DNA of 5,919 nucleotides, taken from an uncultured Coriobacteriaceae bacterium. Lineage in GTDB: Bacteria; Actinomycetota; Coriobacteriia; Coriobacteriales; Atopobiaceae. The stretch covers positions 1 through 5,919 of the forward strand of contig CACXZL010000129.1 of the NCBI GenBank assembly GCA_902772085.1, read 5' to 3'. This document shows positions 1 to 5,919 of the stretch, piece after piece; the first letter of the stretch is position 1, and each line of letters starts with the position of its first letter. The notes under the pieces are model-generated. The model ran no database searches, had not been told where the DNA came from, and was given only the letters and a program-made list of their open reading frames with translations. The position numbers and the translations under genes were made by a program.

Positions 1-1908
1 GGCGCCAAAGACAAAGGTCCCATCCTCTTCGTTCGCAGCCGTTCTGAGGACAGTGCCTTCCGAGTCTCTGATCTCAGACTGAAACTGATGACGTTGCAGC
101 GTGCGGCCCTTCAGAATCGCTCGCGCGAGGAGGCATGCAGACCCGCTCGCCTCATAGACATTCGTGACGTGCGCCACTGCCGTACGGTTTCCTTGTATCG
201 TCCCCGTGCAGCCGTCTTGCACCCTCGCCTCGTAACCGCTCGATTCCTCTTGGTGTAATTCATAGTGCGTTCCGTGAGGCAGGTCTTTGACCGTCACCGA
301 CTCCCCACTCGCGATTTCCACCACACCTCCGTTGCCGATGGTGCCGTCTCCCCCGTCGCTCGCGACATATGAGAACGAATTGGCGCAAGGCGCTCCCTCC
401 GCGTCCGCGAGCTCCAGCACGAAGCGGAATCTCTTACTTGAGAAGGCCTCGGTCTGACCCACGGTTTCCACTTCTACGCGCATGTCACCAAAGGGATGGT
501 AGACGTTGCAAAGGTTCAGGCCGTCTTGTTGGGGTATCCACGTGGATAGGTCCGCCACCTCTTCCACGGCATAGGAAATCGGCACCCCTCCATCTCGATA
601 CCTGAGATGATTACCGAAGCTGTACCGCCATCGGCCATCCGCATCGGGAACCACCTGACGGCTCGCGACGACCCTTCCGTCCGCGAGCAATCGCACCGTG
701 AGCTTCTGCGGCACTTCGTCCTCACCACCAGACCACGTCTTCTCGCCCTCCAGCAGAATCGCTTCGGGCTGATGTGCGTTTGTGATCACATACACGCCTT
801 CGTCAAGGACAACCGCAGCAACGTAACCCAGCGGAGCGTCTTCGATGACGCTATAGCATATCTCCGTGCCGTCTTCGTCGAGGTCGGGCACGTCCTCGAA
901 GCATGCCGTCCACTCGTCGTCACGAAGCGTTTGGGTCAAGCCGGTATCCACTCCATTCCTATACAGGTGCACCTGCACCTCTTGTGGTCGCATACCGTCC
1001 CTGTTGTCACCATCCGACCAGACGCTTCGTACCATGAGCCCGCGCCTCCCGGTATCGTCCCACCCGTCCGGCACGTCTGCGTCGACCTTGTCATGATCCT
1101 CATCCGCCTGCGCACGCAGAGGTTCTTCGACGGGAACGGCGGTGTCTGGGCCATCCATATGGGTTGTGGCGACGGCATCCTCACGCATCGAATCGGAGCC
1201 GTCAACTTCGATCGGCACAGGAGACCACTGTGCATAGAGCACGACAGTGCCATCGCGAACTTCCTGCCTGAGATTGCGCGGTGTCAGGCTGGTGACGTTC
1301 ACCAAGTTGCCGAGGGAGTCGGCCTCAGCGTGAATCGTCTCCTCGTCATAGCCCAAGTCCACCAGCACCTGTCCATCGCCCAACCTCAAGGCCCTCATGG
1401 TCTCATCGACGTTCTCTGTCTCCTCGTCGTCAGCGACGTCCTGTCCGTCAGAGGTAGTGCACCACCCAACGAACGTGAAACCCTCGCGCGCGTACTCGTT
1501 GGACGGAATGGCATGTGCCTTTCCGTCAAGCACACATTCATAGGGAGTCATATGGCCGCTCGTCTTTGGACGATCATCTTCATCCGTCCCTGGGCAAAAC
1601 ACGAAGCGCACCCTCTCTGGCACGGCATCTTCGCCTGCGCCGTCATGCGGACTTCCCTTTGGGGGCTCGCCCCTGTGGCCCTTCTCCCCGCCATCAGTAC
1701 CCACCATACCTGTAAGTGCTCCTTGACCGGTGCTCTTGTCCAAGATTGACTCCGCCGCGAAGGATAGCGAACCATAGGGCAACAGGTCGAGGACCAAGAC
1801 CAATGTCATGAAGACGCAGATCGTTTTGCGCATAGCAGAGCACCATCTCAGCATGGCGTCTCGTCCGCGTGGATCAGGACCTCTCGTTTTGTTTGTTCCC
1901 ACTTTCAA
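1..1908 (-). CDS. Large Cna_B/FctA-domain surface protein, probable pilus adhesin or tip subunit (3' end outside window)
   Basis: The frame is open for 636 codons from TTG at 1908 to the left edge, with no stop. Residues 1-51 form a long signal peptide: a 28-residue basic n-region, then a hydrophobic core (about 29-48), with likely cleavage after SFA. Residues 97-228 look like a Flg_new (Listeria-Bacteroides) repeat, with VRFVF, GFTFVGW (143-149) and VVLYAQW, split by an acidic stretch at 157-216. Cna_B domain 1 spans about 291-380 (DGDNRDGMRP, E-box ending at Glu356). Cna_B domain 2 spans about 384-472 (Lys390, Glu450, Asn468). An FctA-like domain spans about 475-587, and another begins near 588. 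Such stalk domains are known in Gram-positive adhesins; the adhesin role is inferred. The sorting signal must lie beyond the window. TTG was chosen because GGGAGGT sits 6 bases upstream. ATG at 1854 or 1833 would also keep the hydrophobic core but lack a good ribosome site. Nine mature cysteines are visible, which is unusual. Confidence 0.85.
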   Translation of the reverse strand, partial: MKVGTNKTRGPDPRGRDAMLRWCSAMRKTICVFMTLVLVLDLLPYGSLSFAAESILDKSTGQGALTGMVGTDGGEKGHRGEPPKGSPHDGAGEDAVPERVRFVFCPGTDEDDRPKTSGHMTPYECVLDGKAHAIPSNEYAREGFTFVGWCTTSDGQDVADDEETENVDETMRALRLGDGQVLVDLGYDEETIHAEADSLGNLVNVTSLTPRNLRQEVRDGTVVLYAQWSPVPIEVDGSDSMREDAVATTHMDGPDTAVPVEEPLRAQADEDHDKVDADVPDGWDDTGRRGLMVRSVWSDGDNRDGMRPQEVQVHLYRNGVDTGLTQTLRDDEWTACFEDVPDLDEDGTEICYSVIEDAPLGYVAAVVLDEGVYVITNAHQPEAILLEGEKTWSGGEDEVPQKLTVRLLADGRVVASRQVVPDADGRWRYSFGNHLRYRDGGVPISYAVEEVADLSTWIPQQDGLNLCNVYHPFGDMRVEVETVGQTEAFSSKRFRFVLELADAEGAPCANSFSYVASDGGDGTIGNGGVVEIASGESVTVKDLPHGTHYELHQEESSGYEARVQDGCTGTIQGNRTAVAHVTNVYEASGSACLLARAILKGRTLQRHQFQSEIRDSEGTVLRTAANEEDGTFVFGA

Positions 1909-1914
1909 ATCTCA

Positions 1915-1921
1915 ACCTCCC
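1915..1921 (-). promoter_or_regulatory. Shine-Dalgarno site deciding the TTG start of the large surface protein
   Basis: The minus strand reads GGGAGGT, then TGAGAT, then TTG at 1908. This is the strongest ribosome site, with the best spacing, in the window. It lies in the 28-base gap after the second sortase gene. It is the reason to prefer TTG over the ATG codons at 1854 and 1833. Confidence 0.7.
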
Positions 1922-1936
1922 ATAGGTCATTTACAT

Positions 1937-2764
1937 CTAGACGCAGGAGCGTCGAGCAGAGCTCGTGCAGATATGCCTGACGTACCCTGCGACGACAAAG
2001 AATCCCACCATGCCCATTCCGATGAGCAAGGGCATGGTGCGAGGGTTAAAGAAGACCGCGGGCTTCGGAGCCGGCTCCTCATGAACGTCGGACGGACATC
2101 GCTCGCCTGTCACGAGCAGACGATGCGTGTTTATCCCTCGTGGGGTGCACGTCACCAACGTCACCAAGTCCTCGTCCTCCCGAGGAAGTAACGCATCGGT
2201 CTGCTCTGGTAGAACCACCCTGCTCTCCACGACCGCGTAGACAAGCGTTCGACCACAGGTCCGTATCACAAACCGGTCCCCGATCTCCATGGAGCCGATG
2301 TCGTCAAACATGCGGGCAGAGGGCATCCCGGAATGAGCCGCAAGCACGCACCGCCCCCCAAGCGTCCCCACGGGCAACGCTGATCCCTCCACATGCCCCA
2401 CGCCGGTCATCAGCGTGGCCTCATCCGTGCCGTGATAGATGGGCAGATCCAAAGAAAGGCACGGAATGCTTATATGTGCCATCATCTCCGAGTCCCCGAG
2501 TACGAGTTGATGCGCATACGGCGCCACGCCGTCTCGGGAGGTCCCGTCGAGTAGGCTCGTGTTGTATGCCGTCGCCTCATCGGCGAGCGTCTGCACGGTC
2601 ACGTCCTTCATCGCATCGTAGCTCGCTTCGACCTGAGAAATCCCTTGTTGGGCTCGCCAAGAACTCCAAAAGCCAAGAAGGACCGGCCATGCGAGAAGCG
2701 CCAATCCAAGCAAGACCATCGCCTGCGGCCACAGTTCAGACACCCTTCTAATGCTCACGCCCAC
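1937..2764 (-). CDS. Class C (pilin-polymerising) sortase, downstream copy
   Basis: A 275-residue membrane transpeptidase that would join pilin subunits through their sorting signals on the outer face of the membrane. An N-terminal membrane segment (about 14-34) precedes the sortase barrel. Catalytic residues are His144 (AAHSGM), Cys206 (TLVTCTP) and Arg215 (NTHRLLV). A second membrane segment (about 244-262) near the C terminus is typical of class C. Motifs LPIYHGT, GVGHVEGSALPVG and RMFDDI support the family. The usual Asp-Pro-aromatic lid motif is missing between YN (67-68) and the ISIP strand. The start is GTG and overlaps the preceding sortase by 17 bases, with only a weak GGAAG upstream; GTG at 2758 is an alternative. 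The neighbouring sortase is a clear paralog, so the pair probably arose by tandem duplication. Which pilin each handles cannot be told from sequence. Confidence 0.93.
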   Translation of the reverse strand: MGVSIRRVSELWPQAMVLLGLALLAWPVLLGFWSSWRAQQGISQVEASYDAMKDVTVQTLADEATAYNTSLLDGTSRDGVAPYAHQLVLGDSEMMAHISIPCLSLDLPIYHGTDEATLMTGVGHVEGSALPVGTLGGRCVLAAHSGMPSARMFDDIGSMEIGDRFVIRTCGRTLVYAVVESRVVLPEQTDALLPREDEDLVTLVTCTPRGINTHRLLVTGERCPSDVHEEPAPKPAVFFNPRTMPLLIGMGMVGFFVVAGYVRHICTSSARRSCV

Positions 2765-3581
2765 ACCACTTCCGTACGCAAACAGTCAAAGCCGCCATCG
2801 CGATGACCAGTCCACCCATAGCAAGAGGCACCGTACGAACGCTGGTCGTCGGTTGGATGGGCACGTCATCACCCGCTGCGTTTGGAAGATGGGAGCAACG
2901 CTCTCCCACAACCACCAATCGATGCGTGTTTACATTGAGGGGCGTACAGGTAATGAGTGCGCAAAGGTCCCTCTGGCCTTGCGGCTCAAGCACGCTCGCA
3001 TCGGTCGGATCGACCGTATGTATCTCGCACACTTGGTATTCGAAGGGTTCCCCGAGTGTCCACACGACGAAATGGTCACCCGCGCTCAACCTACGTATGT
3101 CGTCAAACATTCGCTCCGTGCTCATGCCCGAATGCCCCGAAAGAGCGCAGATGGTTCCCATTCCGCCAACGGGAAGCGCGGTCGTATCCACATGGCCTAC
3201 GCCTGCCATGAGAACCGACTCGGTCGTGTGGTGATACACGGGCAGCTTGCAATGGATCTTTGGGATATCCACCCAGGCCATCATCGATGATGGCGCGTCT
3301 CTGCATACCAGCTGGTCGTCGTAGTCCCATATGTCCTCGCTGCAAGGCAGCCCCGCAAAACGTCTGTTGTAGGCATGGGCTTGTGCCATTCTTCTCGTAT
3401 GCTCCTCATCCTGCATGGTGTCGTACACCGCTTCCATGCGCGAAATCGTTGCCTCCGCACGAACTGTCGCCATATAGTCACTGAACGCCGGCCACGACAA
3501 GAGCAGCAGTCCGCCCATGACGACGAGCGACGACAACGTTTTTCGTATGAGCTGCGCACACCTCCTGTGATGACTCAACAT
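2748..3581 (-). CDS. Class C (pilin-polymerising) sortase, upstream copy
   Basis: A 277-residue sortase from ATG at 3581. A TTG at 3617 would add 12 residues and overlap the pilin gene by 43 bases; ATG is preferred because AAGAGG lies 8 bases upstream. A membrane segment spans about 17-37 and a second spans about 251-269. Catalytic residues are His150 (SGHSGM), Cys212 (LITCTP) and Arg221 (NTHRLVV). LPVYHHT, GVGHVDTTALPVG and RMFDDI align with the downstream sortase. The lid region (about 71-98) has WDY but no Asp-Pro. The protein has 11 cysteines, far more than usual for a pilin sortase. Two of them, Cys145 and Cys229, match Cys139 and Cys223 of the paralog. It overlaps the LAMTG pilin by 7 bases and the next sortase by 17, so coupled translation is likely. 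The role in shaft assembly or minor-subunit incorporation is inferred from context. Confidence 0.92.
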   Translation of the reverse strand: MLSHHRRCAQLIRKTLSSLVVMGGLLLLSWPAFSDYMATVRAEATISRMEAVYDTMQDEEHTRRMAQAHAYNRRFAGLPCSEDIWDYDDQLVCRDAPSSMMAWVDIPKIHCKLPVYHHTTESVLMAGVGHVDTTALPVGGMGTICALSGHSGMSTERMFDDIRRLSAGDHFVVWTLGEPFEYQVCEIHTVDPTDASVLEPQGQRDLCALITCTPLNVNTHRLVVVGERCSHLPNAAGDDVPIQPTTSVRTVPLAMGGLVIAMAALTVCVRKWCGREH

Positions 3582-4738
3582 ATGCACAGCCTCTTCACCA
3601 TCCCCGCCATGAGACAAGCGACTCCCACCAAGCAGATAGAAAGCGCCTGAGGCAGCGCGTCGCTCTCACCTGTCATCGCAAGCGCCGACAAGTGGGAATC
3701 ATCACGACTGCACACGCTCATCGTCTCGCCTGATGCACTATTGCCTTCTCCCGCAACGCGAGCTTGGAGGGCCACCGACTCATCACGCTCGTTTTTCACG
3801 AGAATGGAAACAAGACCTCCCTTGGCATCAACACGTACCGACTCGGCACCTTCGCAAGATGCGATCAAGACAGGCAGGCCGTCCCGCACGTTCCTTTCTA
3901 TATGCACTGCCAGGGGATCGCGGCCTTTATAGCCGGCCAGTGGTTCTGTTTCCACGATCTCGAACGACCCGGATCCCAAAGGGGCAAACGTAGCCGAGCC
4001 GTGCACGTCGGTCTTGCGCACATCGCGCTTTGCCACGTCCTTCGACCAGCACTGAGCGGCAAACCAGCTCCCCGCGTCATCACGCAAGGCAAAGCGAACC
4101 CCCTCCAAAGGACTCGTCGTAGCGCCGTCAACTATCTGTACCTCGATGGAAAAGGCGTACACGAGGGCAACGTCTTCAGGTGTAACGGATCGATCTCCGC
4201 CTCTCGTTCGATAGCATACGAAGCATGCGCTCTTATTTGGAGCCCTAAGCCCCAAATCGGCCTCTTCCGTGAGACGCGCTTGATAGCTCACCACGATCAG
4301 GTCATGGGAATCGATATCGGGCAGTGCCTCCTTGAGATTCACGCAGGAGATCGCAAGTCCTTCGCCATCCTCGTCAACTTGAAAGTATGGGGAAAGGTCA
4401 CGCTCTTCTCCCGAGGAGACACAAGTCACGATCAGCGTCTTCAATTGTGGACGCAGCGACTTGTCGCAGGAAACGACAAACGCATAGGGATACACGTCAT
4501 ATTCGTCGAGGTCTCCGGACAAGGTTCCCGTGAGCCGATACCGAAGCGTCTGACCTAAAGTTGCATCGGCCGCTTTTGACCATTCGTCTCCATCCTGAGA
4601 CACCTCCTGCATCACAACGGGTGTCGACGTCTTCGGTATGGCTGAAACCACATCGGTGGCGCGGGCCCGCCCGGGCATGCCGAGCAACAATGCAAAGATC
4701 GTTGCCCAGCATGCTCCGAGAAGTGCCCTATGCCGCAT
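3575..4738 (-). CDS. Minor pilin with LAMTG sorting signal, probable pilus base/anchor subunit
   Basis: A complete 387-residue surface protein. The signal peptide spans 1-27, ending in ARA. The first Ig-like domain (about 36-180) resembles the second domain of shaft pilins: EWSKAADATLGQTLRYRLTG matches the same stretch of the upstream pilin. A SpaA/prealbumin-type domain (about 195-320) has the E-box FEIVETEPLAGY (Glu263) and Asn316. The sorting signal is LAMTG (353-357), a hydrophobic stretch (361-381) and a short KR-containing tail. Two domains and an LAxTG motif fit basal pilins; Corynebacterium diphtheriae SpaB has LAFTG and is anchored by the housekeeping sortase. The base role is inferred. 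Lysines expected for intramolecular isopeptide bonds are replaced (Met43/Gln44 and Ile202), while eight mature cysteines are present (91, 106, 132, 172, 175, 230, 295, 343). It starts inside the shaft pilin gene, overlapping it by 11 bases. Confidence 0.9.
   Translation of the reverse strand: MRHRALLGACWATIFALLLGMPGRARATDVVSAIPKTSTPVVMQEVSQDGDEWSKAADATLGQTLRYRLTGTLSGDLDEYDVYPYAFVVSCDKSLRPQLKTLIVTCVSSGEERDLSPYFQVDEDGEGLAISCVNLKEALPDIDSHDLIVVSYQARLTEEADLGLRAPNKSACFVCYRTRGGDRSVTPEDVALVYAFSIEVQIVDGATTSPLEGVRFALRDDAGSWFAAQCWSKDVAKRDVRKTDVHGSATFAPLGSGSFEIVETEPLAGYKGRDPLAVHIERNVRDGLPVLIASCEGAESVRVDAKGGLVSILVKNERDESVALQARVAGEGNSASGETMSVCSRDDSHLSALAMTGESDALPQALSICLVGVACLMAGMVKRLCIC
3590..3595 (-). promoter_or_regulatory. 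Ribosome binding site deciding the ATG start of the upstream sortase
   Basis: AAGAGG lies 8 bases before ATG at 3581, inside the last codons of the LAMTG pilin. It favours ATG over the in-frame TTG at 3617, which has only GGTGGGAG four bases upstream. Confidence 0.5.
3668..3682 (-). other. LAMTG sorting motif of the minor pilin
   Basis: Codons CTT GCG ATG ACA GGT give Leu-Ala-Met-Thr-Gly, followed by a hydrophobic segment and Lys-Arg. Alanine takes the place of the usual proline. LAxTG is the known preference of class E housekeeping sortases of Actinobacteria. Confidence 0.8.
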
Positions 4739-5919
4739 CGTCCATATCTCCCTCGAAGCGATGCACGACGCCTACCAGCCCACCCGTGAGCAAGAGGAAT
4801 CCCGCAACGATTCCCGCACTCGACGTGGTCATGCCCGTTCCAGGCAGATAGGTCTCACGTTTGTTTGACACGGTGAGGTTCACCTCGCCCGTGGTGGTCG
4901 ACGCCTCCGTAATGCCATCCTGGCCTTCCTGGGGATCGCTTACAAACAGCCCATTTCCTCCCGTCACTTCTGCGCTCAGCCCGCTAAGCGCTCCTGCCGA
5001 GTCAAACGTGCGGCTGATGGTGAGGGTCATATCTGCCGCAAGCGCCTTGTGGTTTGCCGGGGGATTCACCTCGTGGATGGTATACGTGCCCTCGTCGATT
5101 CCTTGTACCGCAAAGGTTCCGTCCGTGCTGGTTTTGAAGGTATACGCCGTGGTGGATAGGCTGCCGTCGGCCTGTACGTACTTGCCCTTCGATGCGGCAT
5201 CCGTACTGGAATCTGCAACTTGAATGGTGAATTCTGCATTGCCAAGAGCCTCACGCGTGCCTTGATCCACTTTCTTGAGCACGAGGGCATATGCATACGT
5301 GGTAACCGTCGAGGCTGATGTGGTTGCCTGCGAGCTCGTGGAAGCAGGATCGGACGAATAGTTGAGCACGACCGTGGTTTTGTTGCCCGCTTGACCCATG
5401 TGAGCGTCCGCGGCGAGATGCGCGCTATAGTCCACGGTGACCTTGCTTCCGGCGTGTATCGTTCCCAACCGGAGCAAATCCGCTATGGTAACGGTAAGCA
5501 CTCCGTCCTTGTACGTGATGGAGCTTCCCGTTTGTGCCTTGAGAGCTGTCGTTACGTCCGTGCCATCGATCTTCACCGCGACGTTTCCCACGTCAGCGTC
5601 ATCCATCACCACGCCACTCATCGTGTCCACGAATTCATAGAAATAGGTCTCGAACGAGTTTGCGTTCGCCGCCACCGTACCCGTAAGCCGATAGCTCGTC
5701 GCCTGGCCACGATGGGCGTCGGCCGCCATCCCGTACTCGGTTCCCGAGTCCTCCCTCACCTCCTTTTTTACGGTAGGGATGGCACTCTTTTCTGTGATCG
5801 TTTGCGGAGTAGCGCCCACCGCGACCCAGATGGGCGCCGTACCGGCCTCGTCCGTGCCAATGGTACCTGCGTGCGTCACGAAGAGATAGTATCCTTGGTC
5901 GCCGGTATACGTCGTGTCT
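4728..5919 (-). CDS. Major shaft pilin, isopeptide-forming fimbrial protein (5' end outside window)
   Basis: The frame is open to the right edge. A GTG at 5879 is an internal valine, because 13 more pilin-like residues (including GYYLF) precede it. The 396 visible residues start in the end of an N-terminal domain. A middle Ig-like domain (visible about 46-190) begins PTVKKEV and contains YRLTGTV and NKTTVVLNYSS. A Ser/Thr-rich linker follows. A SpaA-type domain (about 208-355) keeps Lys216 (LKKVD), E-box Glu283 (YTIHE) and Asn352 (TVSNK), the expected isopeptide triad. The C terminus is LPGTG (358-362), a hydrophobic stretch and a short tail. This is the polymer subunit that class C sortases link into a fibre. 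There is no cysteine in the visible part. The tail is oddly acidic (FEGDMDDAA). No WxxxVxVYPK pilin motif is visible; it may lie upstream or be replaced. Signal peptide and promoter are off-window. Confidence 0.92.
   Translation of the reverse strand, partial: DTTYTGDQGYYLFVTHAGTIGTDEAGTAPIWVAVGATPQTITEKSAIPTVKKEVREDSGTEYGMAADAHRGQATSYRLTGTVAANANSFETYFYEFVDTMSGVVMDDADVGNVAVKIDGTDVTTALKAQTGSSITYKDGVLTVTIADLLRLGTIHAGSKVTVDYSAHLAADAHMGQAGNKTTVVLNYSSDPASTSSQATTSASTVTTYAYALVLKKVDQGTREALGNAEFTIQVADSSTDAASKGKYVQADGSLSTTAYTFKTSTDGTFAVQGIDEGTYTIHEVNPPANHKALAADMTLTISRTFDSAGALSGLSAEVTGGNGLFVSDPQEGQDGITEASTTTGEVNLTVSNKRETYLPGTGMTTSSAGIVAGFLLLTGGLVGVVHRFEGDMDDAA
4748..4754 (-). promoter_or_regulatory. Ribosome binding site of the minor pilin, embedded in shaft pilin codons
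   Basis: GAGGGAG lies 9 bases before ATG at 4738. The same bases encode Glu-Gly-Asp in the cytoplasmic tail of the shaft pilin, so the two genes share sequence and are probably translationally coupled. Confidence 0.55.
4833..4847 (-). other. LPGTG sorting motif of the shaft pilin
   Basis: Codons CTG CCT GGA ACG GGC encode LPGTG, followed by an 18-residue or so hydrophobic segment. This is the site where a class C sortase would cleave between Thr and Gly before linking to the next subunit. Confidence 0.9.

Noticed and set aside
965..974. Perfect 10-base palindrome AGGTGCACCT
   Set aside because: It lies inside Cna_B codons and is short enough to occur by chance in GC-rich DNA. There is no partner site or intergenic context.
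607..1749. Open frame of 380 codons on the plus strand
   Set aside because: It lies opposite the large surface protein gene. The minus-strand frame encodes recognisable Flg_new and Cna_B domains with a signal peptide and ribosome site. The plus-strand translation shows no domain, and its length is explained by codon bias of the opposite strand.
2140..2751. Plus-strand open frame of 203 codons
   Set aside because: Fully antisense to a sortase with intact catalytic residues. The translation is rich in Arg, Pro and Ser, as expected of a shadow frame.
3561..3566. AGGAGG on the minus strand near the start of the upstream sortase
   Set aside because: It looks like a strong ribosome site but lies inside the coding sequence, with no in-frame start at a suitable distance. 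The next in-frame TTG is 24 bases on and would trim the N-terminal membrane segment.
3764..4558. Plus-strand open frame of 264 codons
   Set aside because: Antisense to the minor pilin, whose signal peptide, domains and sorting signal are clear. No motif or ribosome site supports the plus-strand frame.
5877..5879. GTG as the start of the shaft pilin
   Set aside because: The frame stays open to the window edge, and the preceding 13 residues continue a pilin N-terminal domain. No signal peptide follows the GTG, so it is an internal valine codon.

Overview
The window is one minus-strand operon for a sortase-assembled pilus of a Gram-positive bacterium. All five genes read from the right edge toward the left edge, and both outer genes run off the window. 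The DNA is visibly GC-rich but not extreme. The proteins (an 'isopeptide-forming fimbrial' shaft pilin, an LAxTG-type small pilin, C-type sortases with two membrane spans, and a Flg_new plus Cna_B plus FctA surface protein) resemble those of Actinobacteria, most likely a Coriobacteriia member (Olsenella, Collinsella or Atopobium relatives). Bifidobacterium-like or Actinomyces-like hosts are not excluded. The taxonomic guess rests on protein style only.

Layout in transcription order. (1) 5919-4728: C-terminal two thirds or so of the major shaft pilin, ending in an LPGTG sorting signal. (2) 4738-3575: small pilin with a signal peptide, two Ig-like domains and an LAMTG sorting signal, probably the pilus base or anchor. 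(3) 3581-2748 and (4) 2764-1937: two paralogous class C (pilin) sortases. (5) 1908-1: N-terminal 636 residues of a large surface protein, a likely adhesin or tip subunit. It has a Flg_new-type domain, two Cna_B domains, an FctA-like domain and the start of another. It has no stop codon in the window.

The genes are tightly packed: overlaps of 11, 7 (or 43 with a TTG start) and 17 bases, then a 28-base gap. This implies one transcript and probably translational coupling. The promoter must lie beyond the right edge, and I see no terminator. By analogy with Spa-type pili, the class C sortases would polymerise the shaft pilin and add the minor subunits. The LAMTG pilin would pass the finished fibre to a housekeeping sortase encoded elsewhere.

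The most notable signal is chemical. The shaft pilin has no cysteine in its visible 396 residues and keeps the Lys/Glu/Asn triad of intramolecular isopeptide bonds. The base pilin and the large surface protein have lost most of the expected isopeptide lysines and carry 8 and 9 extracytoplasmic cysteines. The sortases also share an unusual aligned cysteine pair. This suggests disulfide-stabilised end subunits on an isopeptide-stabilised shaft.
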